This document shows positions 26,366 to 35,024 of a DNA stretch of 64,000 bases, piece after piece. The first letter of the stretch is position 1; every line of letters begins with the position of its first letter. The notes beneath the pieces were generated by a model, which did not search any database, had not been told where the DNA came from, and was given only the letters and a program-made list of their open reading frames with translations. The translations under genes were made by a program, and so were the position numbers. Source of the stretch: Xanthocytophaga agilis (GTDB lineage Bacteria > Bacteroidota > Bacteroidia > Cytophagales > 172606-1). The stretch spans positions 558,001 through 622,000 of the forward strand of contig NZ_JASJOU010000002.1 of the NCBI RefSeq assembly GCF_030068605.1, written 5' to 3'.

Positions 26366-27514
26366 TTATTTCAAAAACAGTTGTTGTACACATACAGCCA
26401 TAGGAACCTTGGTTTCCCATCCTGTATAGGTAAGCTTGCCAGTAGCTTTATCTCGTTTGAAAACAACTACATTATCATTATCACGATTGGTAACAAATAC
26501 CAATTCGCCTTTTGCATCTACACAGAAATTTCTTGGATGTCCTCCATGTGTAGCCTCATGACCTACTACAGTCAGCTTTCCGGTTTGAGGATCTACTTTG
26601 TAAATTGCCAGACTATTATGACCACGATTGGAAGCATATAAAAATTTGCCATCAGGTGAGAAATGGATATCCGCTGCATAACTTTTCTCTGTAAAGTTTT
26701 CAGGTAACATGGTTACCTGCTCTACAGGAGTAAGGCCACCTGTTGCTTTATCCACCTTATATACAGCGACTTTTGAAGACAATTCTTCAGCGGAATAGGC
26801 AAAATTACCATTGGGATGAATAGCCAGGTGACGAGGTCCTGCACCAGGTACACTTGCAGCAAAAGGTTTTGATGCTGGGGATAACTTACCTGTGGTAGGA
26901 TTCACTGCATAAATCATAATCTTATCTAATCCCAGATCAGTAGCATAAATCCATTTGCCATCGGGAGATGGTATAATAGAATGCATATGTGGCCCTTGTT
27001 GTCTGGCAGGATTCACACTTTTTCCCTGATGTTGTATAACATCTGCAACTTTACCAACACTTCCATCTTTCTGGATAGGATAAACAGACAAGCTCCCTGT
27101 GCCATAATTGGAAACATAAATAAATCGACCTTTAGGATCTATACTAACATGACAGGGATCGCTGCCTTCTGATGGTTGTTCATTACCTAACTTTGTCAGT
27201 TTCCCAGTAGCAGAATTGATCTGATAGGCAATTACACTTCCATTCTTGCTTTTAGTCTCTACACCTTTCCCATAAATAGCATACAAGAACTTTTTGTTAG
27301 GATGAATAGCCAGAAAAGACGGACCTGCTCCATCACCCACTGTTTGTAGTTCGGATATTTTACCATTCGCCCGGTCAAAGTTTAAGACATAAATACCCTT
27401 ACTCCCCCGATCGGCAAAAGTGCCTATATAGAGAATCTCCTTAGAAGATGCAGATTGAGCAATGCTACATAGGTTTGCCAGCAGGCAAAGAGTTACAAAT
27501 ACTATTCTTTTCAT
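26366..27514 (-). CDS. Exported lactonase-family beta-propeller (6-phosphogluconolactonase-like)
   Basis: The start at 27514 (MKRIVFVTLCLLANLCSIAQ) provides a signal peptide; a longer in-frame start 180 bases upstream would bury it. The 382-residue protein is a seven-bladed propeller of the lactonase family: recurring segments such as PSFLAIHPNKKFLYAI, PCHVSIDPKGRFIYVSNYG and GPRHLAIHPNGNFAYSAEE, each about 50 residues apart. The family includes 6-phosphogluconolactonase and muconate-lactonizing relatives. Here an exported form would open a sugar lactone made by the neighbouring dehydrogenase. Confidence 0.9.
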   Translation of the reverse strand: MKRIVFVTLCLLANLCSIAQSASSKEILYIGTFADRGSKGIYVLNFDRANGKISELQTVGDGAGPSFLAIHPNKKFLYAIYGKGVETKSKNGSVIAYQINSATGKLTKLGNEQPSEGSDPCHVSIDPKGRFIYVSNYGTGSLSVYPIQKDGSVGKVADVIQHQGKSVNPARQQGPHMHSIIPSPDGKWIYATDLGLDKIMIYAVNPTTGKLSPASKPFAASVPGAGPRHLAIHPNGNFAYSAEELSSKVAVYKVDKATGGLTPVEQVTMLPENFTEKSYAADIHFSPDGKFLYASNRGHNSLAIYKVDPQTGKLTVVGHEATHGGHPRNFCVDAKGELVFVTNRDNDNVVVFKRDKATGKLTYTGWETKVPMAVCVQQLFLK

Positions 27515-27623
27515 AAAAACTAGTAAAATTTGAATCAGAAAATCAAAAATAGCCGGAAAAAACAATTTCCCTCTGATTCGTTTATGGAAACTGTCTGGTG
27601 TTAGTCTCTTTATGTGAATAAAT

Positions 27624-27654
27624 GGATCTCTGTATAGTACATATACAGAGATCC
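27624..27654 (-). other. Intercistronic hairpin (dehydrogenase-lactonase)
   Basis: Perfect 13-bp stem (27624-27636 with 27642-27654), 5-nt loop, between the dehydrogenase stop and the lactonase start. The following minus-strand bases are only weakly T-rich, so it may be a partial terminator or an mRNA-stability element. Confidence 0.55.
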
Positions 27655-27674
27655 AGCAGGTATAGATTATTTTA

Positions 27675-29483
27675 TCAGTTTTCACTGGTGGCAACAGCTC
27701 CTTTGCCAGCTGTCTTACGCACCTTATTTACCTCTTCTGGGGTAATGGCACTAGCCTTATTTCCAAAATTCTTTCTGATAAAAGTCAATACATTGGCAGC
27801 ATCCTCATTACTTAGAAAACTATGCTGAGGCATCAGATTATTATAGGGTTTACCCTTTACTTCAATAGGGCCTTCCAGTCCATTAAGCAATACTTTGATC
27901 AATCTTTCCTTATCTCCAACTACCCATTCTGATCCACCCAATGGAGGAAAACGTTGTGAATCTCCACGTCCATTTTGCTGATGACATGCAATACAATAGG
28001 TGTCAAATACTTTTTGACCAGCCACTATCAGCCCACTTGCTTTTATAATATCTTTCTGTTGATCAGGCGTACGGATAGAAGATACAAGTTTTCGTTTTTC
28101 CATAGAGGCCAACTGTTCCTTGCCAAAATTTTGTTTATCGCCTTTGTACATAATACGCCATACCTTACCCTTTTCCGTTTCTGATATATATAAGGAACCA
28201 TCTGGTCCCATAGCTATACCCATAGGCCGGTAAATAGCATCACTTACATTAACGATAGGATCAACTTTGGCAAAGCCATCTGCAAAGACTTCCCACTCCC
28301 CACTAGGCTTTCCATTTTCAAATGGAACAAAAGCTATAAAATAACCAGATTGAGGATAAGGAGCCCGGTTAGTAGAACCATGAAAAGCAATGAAAGCGCC
28401 TTTCTTATAATGTTCCGGAAATTGATTGCCGGTATAGAAAAACAAATCATTGGGTGCCCAGTGTCCAGGAAAGCCTATAAGTGGTTGTTCCAGACTATCA
28501 CCTTTGGCTACTAAATCCTGATGACCTGCATACTCAGGGTTGATCACTTTCTTCTTTTTTATCTGATCATAGTAGAAATAAGGCCATCCACCATCCATTC
28601 CCTTTTGGACACGGAAAAATTCTTCTGCCGGAAGTACAGCACTTTCCCAAGGTGAGTATTTTTCAGACCACAAACGCAACAGATCATCTCGTCCATGTTG
28701 TACCAGATACAAATTATTATCATCTGTATTCCAATCCATGGCAACAACACTGCGTAAACCTGTTGCATACTTCACTCCATCTTTCTGGGTTTGTCCTACC
28801 TTATTAGCATCAAACTGCCACACACCACCATGATCTTCCAACAACGGACAAGGATAAATACCAGGTGATCCTGGAGTACGATTACTCTCCTGACAGGAAT
28901 TGGATGGCGCCCCAAAAGGCACATACATATGTCCATTATTATCAAACGTTATTGGTTTGGCAATGTGCTCATGCATTCCATGTGGATGATCATCTTCCAG
29001 AATGACTTCCTGAGCACCTTCCGGAACGAGTTTGCCGGGAGTCAGCTTATAACGGAAAACAGTCAGTTCAGAGGTAAAATATAAATAGCCATTGTATACA
29101 CGCATAGCTGTTCCATATCCTCTCTCACGCCCTGATCCACCAAAGAGTTTTATCACATCTGCTTTTCCATCCTGATTGGTATCCCGTAAAGCGATAACCG
29201 AACTATCTTTTCCGCCATATCGGGCTTTTACATACACATCGCCATTGTCACTTACTGCCAGTTGCCGGGCTTTACCATCCAGACTATCTACCACCACCAC
29301 AGCTTCAAAGTTTTGTGGAAGAAAAAGCCCGCCATTATCAGGGTCGCCTTCAGGTAAGGATTGTTTGTCAGTACATGCCGTGATTATGCTTAGCATAATA
29401 ATAAGTGCACACACACTCCATCTATGAAAAAAAACAGATGGCCAGGAACAGAATAAATAGTTATTCATAGTAAAGAATTTCAT
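27675..29483 (-). CDS. Sorbosone/glucose dehydrogenase-type lipoprotein fused to cytochrome c
   Basis: The 602-residue protein has a lipoprotein signal (LSIITAC, Cys near residue 37; an alternative ATG lies five codons in). Residues about 50-440 form a PQQ-dependent sorbosone/glucose dehydrogenase-type propeller (GYGTAMRVYNGYLYFTSE, GLRSVVAMDWN, then PMGIAMGPDGSLYISET). A C-terminal cytochrome c domain carries heme motif CIACH at 497-501 and a methionine-rich MPQHSFL axial-ligand segment. It should oxidise a sugar at the cell envelope and pass electrons to the respiratory chain. It lies 70 bp after amidohydrolase copy 1. Confidence 0.88.
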   Translation of the reverse strand: MKFFTMNNYLFCSWPSVFFHRWSVCALIIMLSIITACTDKQSLPEGDPDNGGLFLPQNFEAVVVVDSLDGKARQLAVSDNGDVYVKARYGGKDSSVIALRDTNQDGKADVIKLFGGSGRERGYGTAMRVYNGYLYFTSELTVFRYKLTPGKLVPEGAQEVILEDDHPHGMHEHIAKPITFDNNGHMYVPFGAPSNSCQESNRTPGSPGIYPCPLLEDHGGVWQFDANKVGQTQKDGVKYATGLRSVVAMDWNTDDNNLYLVQHGRDDLLRLWSEKYSPWESAVLPAEEFFRVQKGMDGGWPYFYYDQIKKKKVINPEYAGHQDLVAKGDSLEQPLIGFPGHWAPNDLFFYTGNQFPEHYKKGAFIAFHGSTNRAPYPQSGYFIAFVPFENGKPSGEWEVFADGFAKVDPIVNVSDAIYRPMGIAMGPDGSLYISETEKGKVWRIMYKGDKQNFGKEQLASMEKRKLVSSIRTPDQQKDIIKASGLIVAGQKVFDTYCIACHQQNGRGDSQRFPPLGGSEWVVGDKERLIKVLLNGLEGPIEVKGKPYNNLMPQHSFLSNEDAANVLTFIRKNFGNKASAITPEEVNKVRKTAGKGAVATSEN

Positions 29484-29553
29484 ATCAGGATGAGAGGGTA
29501 ATTAAAAGGTTAGGGTGATTGTGTATAGTAGATATGAATTTTGTAAAGAGACA

Positions 29554-30816
29554 CTAATGCTTAGCAGGAGGAGCCGAGGGTAAAACTATTGGATCTGTAA
29601 TCCCATTCAGGTCATAGACTACTTTGCCTGCCCGGATGGTCAGTTCACACTCTAGCTTTTGTTTACCTGTCACTTTATAGCCTGTTTTGTCAAAGAAACC
29701 AAAATCACCTTCTCTCATAGAAAAAACAGCTACATCAGCCACAGCACCCTGCGAAAGATGTCCGAGTTCTTCACGTTTGATCGCTTGAGCTGATGCCCAT
29801 GTACTAGCTTTGATCACAGATGGCAGGTCCATACCCATATTCAAAAACTTCGACATTACACTAAGCTGGTCTTTCATCGAGCCATTCATGCTTCCGGTAT
29901 GCAGATCGGTGCTGATGGTATTTGGGAAAAATCCGCTTTTCAAAGCAGGTATAGCCTGAGAATAATTAAAACTTGTGCCACCATACCCTACATCAAAAAT
30001 AATCCCTCTCTTTTGTGCTTCCCATACAAATGGCTTTACCTTTTTTGTTGTTTCGTCTACTACCGATTCGCGACCATTTAGTAAAGCATAGGTATGAGTG
30101 TAAATATCTCCAGGACGTAGGTGTTTCATAAACAGTTCCTCAATCGGCAAAGGAGGTACACTCCCGCCAAAGTCAATCATAACAGGAATATTGGCTATTT
30201 TTCCTGCCTCTACCGCACGATCTACCGGCGTCCATTCCGGACCACTAAAATGGGCTACTTTTATACCTACCACATAATTTTTATTGCCTCGTGCGACCAA
30301 AGCCGTCATCTTGGCATCCATATCCTGTGTATTCTGCTCATAGGGACCACCACGCATACCTTCCCCTACTATGTTTAATAGAGACAAAACCCGGGTTTGT
30401 GAATGATCGATAACATTATTTTTAAAGGTTGGAAAAGATTTCCAGCCTGCACCGCCAGCATCGACAATGGTTGTTACACCTACCCGAAACGTAAATCCGT
30501 CTGGCGGCACAGCTACAAATCCGTTGCTCAGATAATGGTCAGGCTCAGTACCAAAGAACACATGTCCATGAATATCAATAAGTCCGGGCGTCACATACAT
30601 ACCTTTGGCTTGTACTACTTGACGGGCTTGCTTTTCTGGTATGCTCTTAGCAACCTTAGCGATAGTATCAGCGTTAATAGCAACATCCATTACCCCATTG
30701 ATACCATTTTTGGGATCTATAACATGACCTCCTTTGATCAGCAGACTATATGTCTGTGCATGAAGTGTAACAATGCCTATACACAGACACAAAAAAAGAG
30801 ATAGAACTTTCCTCAT
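29554..30816 (-). CDS. Exported amidohydrolase/deacetylase, copy 1
   Basis: The start at 30816 (MRKVLSLFLCLCIGIVTLHAQ) gives a signal peptide. The mature enzyme is a metal-dependent amidohydrolase of the EF_0837/DgaE-associated deacetylase type: HGH at residues 83-85, carbamylated Lys186 in GIKVAHF, His241 in YTHTYALL and a later STDLHTGS Asp. Such enzymes remove N-acyl groups or hydrolyse related amide bonds, and in Firmicutes they lie beside a SelA-like PLP enzyme. Two long blocks are identical at the nucleotide level to copy 2 at 32215-33483. Two bases separate its ATG from the preceding relic frame. Confidence 0.88.
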   Translation of the reverse strand: MRKVLSLFLCLCIGIVTLHAQTYSLLIKGGHVIDPKNGINGVMDVAINADTIAKVAKSIPEKQARQVVQAKGMYVTPGLIDIHGHVFFGTEPDHYLSNGFVAVPPDGFTFRVGVTTIVDAGGAGWKSFPTFKNNVIDHSQTRVLSLLNIVGEGMRGGPYEQNTQDMDAKMTALVARGNKNYVVGIKVAHFSGPEWTPVDRAVEAGKIANIPVMIDFGGSVPPLPIEELFMKHLRPGDIYTHTYALLNGRESVVDETTKKVKPFVWEAQKRGIIFDVGYGGTSFNYSQAIPALKSGFFPNTISTDLHTGSMNGSMKDQLSVMSKFLNMGMDLPSVIKASTWASAQAIKREELGHLSQGAVADVAVFSMREGDFGFFDKTGYKVTGKQKLECELTIRAGKVVYDLNGITDPIVLPSAPPAKH

Positions 30817-30818
30817 GA

Positions 30819-31031
30819 TTAACAAATGACAGGATAAGAATCAAAAAATAAGATACTTCTATACCTCTGGTTGTATATGTACACCAGATTCTGTAAAATA
30901 ATCTCTATAGAGGAGAGTTTCTGCATTAGCAGGATTGTGTCTTTACCCAGTATAAAGTTGGAACACCCCATTAGGTATCCTACAAATGGTAGGGAGGATA
31001 ATTGTTTCAGTAGTTTTCTTCGATTTAACAT
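30819..31031 (-). pseudogene. Relic of a second SelA/DgaE-like PLP-enzyme gene (N-terminal leader only)
   Basis: A 70-codon frame begins MLNRRKLLKQLSSLPFVG, which lines up with the leader of the intact PLP-enzyme gene at 34826 (MLSRRKLLQRLSSFPLLG): 13 of the first 22 residues are identical. After about residue 25 the similarity stops and the remaining residues look random. It stands directly before amidohydrolase copy 1, exactly where the intact gene stands before copy 2. The best reading is a tandem duplication in which the body of this copy was deleted. It could still be translated as a short peptide. Confidence 0.6.
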
Positions 31032-31459
31032 AGGAATACCATTAACTGTTGTAAGATGGAACAGTGGTTCATTGAATTTCTATATTTTAGTCAGATGTAG
31101 AGGCAATGCAATGAGTCTAAGCCAACTCCAACAATCCATTCAACTATGTTATTTCTCCAATAAGAGGAATGCATCAGATTGCTTTATCTCGGAGAAGATA
31201 ATCTGGCAGACTTTACTATCTAAACGACCTGCCAGGAAGGATCTACTCTGTATTTCTAATCTTTTTTTGTATTTTATTCACTTAGACTCCTATATATTCT
31301 ATTATAGTTCATAAAATATACAGCAATACCTCTCACGATCAATAGGATGACACCTATCGATGAGAGTTTGATTAAGAAAATATTTAGAATGTCTACATTA
31401 CAGAAATGTACGCTGATAGTGGTTGAAGGACATTGGGCGCTAAAGCATTGCAATTCGTT
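31032..31459. other. 428-bp region between relic and CBM9-like gene
   Basis: No supported gene. It probably contains debris of the duplication and a promoter for the relic plus amidohydrolase 1. A bulged hairpin at 31330-31366 (ctctca paired with tgagag, then cgat and agg pairs) may end the upstream transcript. Confidence 0.4.
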
Positions 31460-32200
31460 TTATTCAAAGATCCATGTACCAAATTTCTGGTACTCATGAA
31501 AGCTAGCCTTTCTATTTGGGTAAACACTCACTTTTGACCAGGTCCATGTTGTATATACCTTATCATAATCAATCCGATAAAGATTTCCCCTCCAGTGATC
31601 TCCTGATTTTGGAGAAGCAGAAACAAGAGGACTCAATAAACGATAAGGAATAAAGAATTCGGCAGTCCATCCGGTAACACTTGCCAGCGATTTTCGTGTA
31701 CCACCTTGGATAGTAGTTGCATGTTGTGTCCTTTGTTTCCTCTCATAAAACGCAGGTAGCCAACCATTCAGTCTTCCGTTTATATTGGGTATAAGAAGTG
31801 GTAGTTCATAATTAAGAGGTGAAAGTTCATATTCAAAATAGATAGGAACAGAAGGATCTGGCCACAGAAAAACTTCAACGACATCCTCATTAAACAAGGC
31901 TCCAAAATCCTTTTCTATGGTTGCGGTTAGCTTTTGATCCTGGCATTGAAAGAGAAAATACAATCCTGTATCTGAATACAAGAGTTTTACCAATGTGGAA
32001 GAAGAATCACCTGCAGATTCCAGCACAGGAATCTTTATCCATTCCGTTTTTTCCCAGCTTTTAGATTTTCCATCTCCAGTAATAGTAAAATCACTGGTTT
32101 TTCGGATAACAGTCTTTGTAGAATCATCTACAAAAGCAAAAACGTCAGAGGAAAACACATGTAACAATCCAAAAAACGAAGCGAGAAAAAAGAAGCGCAT
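31460..32200 (-). CDS. Exported CBM9-like carbohydrate-binding protein
   Basis: The 246-residue protein has a signal peptide (MRFFFLASFFGLLHVFSSDVFA). The mature part matches the carbohydrate-binding family 9-like fold: FTITGDGKSKSWEKTEW at the start, LLYSDTGLYFLFQCQD, then LFNEDVVEVFLWPDP, and GWTAEFFIPYRLL plus WRGNLYRIDYD near the end. These domains bind the reducing ends of sugars or act as stand-alone accessory modules. It starts 14 bp after amidohydrolase copy 2, so both are on one mRNA, and it is consistent with a carbohydrate-derived substrate for locus B. Confidence 0.85.
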   Translation of the reverse strand: MRFFFLASFFGLLHVFSSDVFAFVDDSTKTVIRKTSDFTITGDGKSKSWEKTEWIKIPVLESAGDSSSTLVKLLYSDTGLYFLFQCQDQKLTATIEKDFGALFNEDVVEVFLWPDPSVPIYFEYELSPLNYELPLLIPNINGRLNGWLPAFYERKQRTQHATTIQGGTRKSLASVTGWTAEFFIPYRLLSPLVSASPKSGDHWRGNLYRIDYDKVYTTWTWSKVSVYPNRKASFHEYQKFGTWIFE

Positions 32201-32214
32201 CTCTCAGTTGAATT

Positions 32215-33483
32215 TTAGTGTTTAGTTGTAGATTGTCCGGAACCAGATTCTGCCTGAACGGCAATCCCATTCAGGTCATAGACTACTTTACCTGCCCGAA
32301 CCGTCAGCTCGCATTCCATTTTATATTTTCCATTTATTTTGTAACCTGTATAATCAAAGAAACCAAAATCACCTTCTCTCATAGAAAAAACAGCTACATC
32401 AGCCACAGCACCCTGCGAAAGATGTCCGAGTTCTTCACGTTTGATCGCTTGAGCCGACGCCCATGTACTAGCTTTGATCACAGATGGCAGGTCCATACCC
32501 ATATTCAAAAACTTCGACATCACATTAAGCATATCTTTCATCGAATGATTCATACTTGCTGTGTGAATATCTGTGCTAATTGTATTTGGGAAAAAACCAC
32601 TTTTCAAAGCAGGTATAGACTGTGCATACGAAAAACTGATCCCCCCATACCCTACATCGAAGATGATTCCTTTTTTCTGTGCTTCCCATACAAATGGCTT
32701 CACCTGATTAGTAGTCAAATCCACAATAGGTTCACGACTCCCTAAACGTGCAAAGCAATGAGTAAAGATATCACCAGGACGTAAGTGTTTCATAAATAAT
32801 TCTTCAATCGGCAAAGGAGGTGTGCTACTACCAAAATCAACCATAACAGGAATGTTGGCTATTTTTCCTGCCTCTACCGCACGATCTACCGGCGTCCATT
32901 CTGCACCTATATAATGTGCTACTTTTATACCTACTACATATTGCCGATACTGACGTGCCACACTTGCTGTCATCTTGGCATCCATATCCTGTGTGTTCTG
33001 TTCATAAGCTCCGCCTCTCATGCCTTCTCCTACTATATTCAGCAATGCAAGTACCCGCGTCTGTGAATGATCAATCGTTTGATCTTTAAATGTTGGAAAT
33101 GTCTTCCAACCTGCACATCCTGCATCGACAATAGTTGTTACACCTACCCGAAACGTAAATCCATCTGGTGGTAATGCATCAAAACTATTGCTCAGATACC
33201 GTCCTTTCTCAGTACCAAAAAAATTGTGTGTATGAATATCAATAAGCCCAGGCGTCACATACATACCTTTGGCTTGTACTACTTGACGGGCTTGCTTTTC
33301 TGGTATGCTCTTAGCAACCTTAGCGATAGTATCAGCGTTAATAGCAACATCCATTACCCCATTGATACCATTTTTGGGATCTATAACATGACCTCCTTTG
33401 ATCAGCAGACTATACGTCTGTGCATGAACATTTCCAGCCCATAAGCAAGCCAGAAGAATCAAAAACTGTAATTGTATCCGCAT
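32215..33483 (-). CDS. Exported amidohydrolase/deacetylase, copy 2
   Basis: The 422-residue paralogue of the gene at 29554 has signal peptide MRIQLQFLILLACLWAGNVHAQ. Metal ligands are kept: HTH at residues 84-86, Lys in GIKVAHY, His in IFTHCFARL and Asp in STDIHTAS. Blocks 33251-33414 and 32354-32454 are identical at every base to copy 1, while the middle differs at many residues, including substrate-pocket positions (HTHNFFG versus HGHVFFG). The copies may accept different N-acyl substrates. It starts 119 bp after the PLP-enzyme gene, with a 12-bp hairpin between. Confidence 0.88.
   Translation of the reverse strand: MRIQLQFLILLACLWAGNVHAQTYSLLIKGGHVIDPKNGINGVMDVAINADTIAKVAKSIPEKQARQVVQAKGMYVTPGLIDIHTHNFFGTEKGRYLSNSFDALPPDGFTFRVGVTTIVDAGCAGWKTFPTFKDQTIDHSQTRVLALLNIVGEGMRGGAYEQNTQDMDAKMTASVARQYRQYVVGIKVAHYIGAEWTPVDRAVEAGKIANIPVMVDFGSSTPPLPIEELFMKHLRPGDIFTHCFARLGSREPIVDLTTNQVKPFVWEAQKKGIIFDVGYGGISFSYAQSIPALKSGFFPNTISTDIHTASMNHSMKDMLNVMSKFLNMGMDLPSVIKASTWASAQAIKREELGHLSQGAVADVAVFSMREGDFGFFDYTGYKINGKYKMECELTVRAGKVVYDLNGIAVQAESGSGQSTTKH
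32354..32454. repeat. 101-bp block identical to 29690-29790
   Basis: Every base of 32354-32454 in amidohydrolase copy 2 matches 29690-29790 in copy 1, including synonymous positions. Flanking coding sequence differs. Confidence 0.9.
33251..33414. repeat. 164-bp block identical to 30587-30750
   Basis: Every base of 33251-33414 matches 30587-30750; the next base differs (c versus t) and identity then resumes for about 13 more. It encodes the first mature residues of both amidohydrolases. Confidence 0.9.
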
Positions 33484-33503
33484 GGACAGAAATAGGGCAA
33501 AGG

Positions 33504-33544
33504 CTGTTACATCAGACTTTATAGAAAGGTAGCTGATGTAACAG
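33504..33544 (-). other. Intercistronic hairpin (PLP enzyme-amidohydrolase 2)
   Basis: Perfect 12-bp stem (33504-33515 with 33533-33544), 17-nt loop, between the PLP-enzyme stop and the amidohydrolase start. No T tract follows, so an mRNA-stability or processing element is more likely than a terminator. Confidence 0.5.
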
Positions 33545-33602
33545 AATTGTGAGGTAAATTTTAATGGAATCTATTCTGTGTGACTAAGTTTCAGAATATG
33601 TA

Positions 33603-34826
33603 TTATGCAGAAGCTTTTGTCAGTTCTTCTTTAATCCGGGTCGCGACAACTTTCTCCTGTCCAGGTTTCATCATCCAAACGGTCAGGTTAATGTGACTAG
33701 GACCACTTCCTCCTATTTCGATAGAGGGATTGCCAAAACGTAGTTTCTCCTGAAGATCTTTGCCAGCCATTTTTATCTTGTTGGTATCCCATTCTATTTT
33801 TAAACTTGGCGTATGGTTACCCAGAGGATTTACAGTTACTTCAGTAGTAATTCCAGCAATAGGCTTTACTGTATTCTGGATATGTGCAACCCCATCCTCC
33901 CAGGTTTTCCATAACTTACTAAAATCCTGTTTAATAAAGTTTTCCAGTGCTACATACATTCCCAGAATCTCTTCTTTATTGACCTTCATTCCCCGGCCTA
34001 TATTAAACCCACGCGGAGGCATATGCATTCGGGCAGCAGCGATGATTTCTTTCTTGCCCATCAAAATACCAGCACTTTGAGGACCACGCATGGCCTTACC
34101 ACCCGATACAGCTACAAAGCTGAAGCCCATATCATTGAACTTCCATAAGTTCTCAACAGGAGGTACATCAGCAGCAATATCTATCGCAGTAGGAATATTG
34201 TGCTTTTTGCCAAGTGCTACCCATTCTTCGTGTTGTATTTTCCCTTTATCAGACTGAATATGCAGGAACCACATCAGTGCCGTACGTTCATTAATCGCTT
34301 TTTCTACATCTTCAACAGTTTCCACAAATACAATCTTACAACCTGTATTCATCAGCGAGTGCAGATACACAATATCATGGCCTTTTTGAACAATCACCTC
34401 TGACTTCATTCCTGTATACTCCAGATGAGGCAGTTGTTCTACTTTTTTCTGATCTGTTCCTGTCAACACTCCTGCCAGTCCTAATGTGAGGGCTGAAAAA
34501 GCTCCAGATGTAACCACAGCGGCTTCCGAATGTACCAGTTTCGCAATGCGTTCTCCTACTTTATCCTGTAACTCATCCAACAGACAAAACTCCTGAGCGG
34601 CATATTGAATAGTTTGTAAAACCTCTTCCTGCATCAGTGAGCCTGTCATATATGTCAGTGTTCCGGCTGCATTAATAAAGGTACGCACACCCAACTCTTT
34701 AAATAGATCCCGCTTTACGACTGCTGTAGCAGCTTGTGTAGAGACAAATGGAATAGTGCTCCCAAACATTCCACCTAATAATGGAAAGCTGGACAAACGC
34801 TGAAGAAGTTTTCTTCTTGATAACAT
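33603..34826 (-). CDS. Exported SelA/DgaE-like PLP enzyme (aminotransferase class V fold)
   Basis: The 407-residue protein has a twin-arginine-like leader (MLSRRKLLQRL, then a hydrophobic stretch to about residue 30). The fold-type I PLP domain shows Lys244 in VSGGKAMRGPQSAG, Asp216 in PTAIDIAADVPP, and a ligand-binding TSGAFSALTLGLAG segment. This resembles D-glucosaminate-6-phosphate ammonia-lyase (DgaE) and EF_0838 more than true SelA. Such enzymes remove ammonia from 2-amino-sugar acids. Tat-type export fits because PLP is loaded in the cytoplasm. Neighbours are RidA before and amidohydrolase copy 2 after. Confidence 0.87.
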   Translation of the reverse strand: MLSRRKLLQRLSSFPLLGGMFGSTIPFVSTQAATAVVKRDLFKELGVRTFINAAGTLTYMTGSLMQEEVLQTIQYAAQEFCLLDELQDKVGERIAKLVHSEAAVVTSGAFSALTLGLAGVLTGTDQKKVEQLPHLEYTGMKSEVIVQKGHDIVYLHSLMNTGCKIVFVETVEDVEKAINERTALMWFLHIQSDKGKIQHEEWVALGKKHNIPTAIDIAADVPPVENLWKFNDMGFSFVAVSGGKAMRGPQSAGILMGKKEIIAAARMHMPPRGFNIGRGMKVNKEEILGMYVALENFIKQDFSKLWKTWEDGVAHIQNTVKPIAGITTEVTVNPLGNHTPSLKIEWDTNKIKMAGKDLQEKLRFGNPSIEIGGSGPSHINLTVWMMKPGQEKVVATRIKEELTKASA

Positions 34827-34920
34827 AAACGACGGATTTGTACCTTTTGCCAGGAGATGGCTGTCAGGCAGATATAAGAAAGATATACAAAATGAGAGAT
34901 GTTAAGGCTACAAGAGAAGA

Positions 34921-34946
34921 AAAGCCGCATCCATAGGATGCGGTTT
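34921..34946 (-). terminator. Intercistronic terminator-like hairpin (RidA-PLP enzyme)
   Basis: About 11-bp stem (34921-34932 with 34936-34946, one G-U pair), 3-nt loop, followed on the minus strand by a C/T-rich run (CTTTTCTTCTCTT). It follows the RidA stop by about 80 bp and may limit read-through into the PLP-enzyme gene. Confidence 0.65.
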
Positions 34947-35024
34947 ACTTACACAATAGACACCGCAATTACATTTGCTAGATGTAAAGCAGACAGTTTA
35001 TTTTTCAATGAGGGTATTATCAGT

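Noticed and set aside
30871-31314. 147-codon plus-strand frame between relic and CBM9-like gene
   Set aside because: Antisense to the relic leader, no domain or signal, and composition like random AT-rich DNA.
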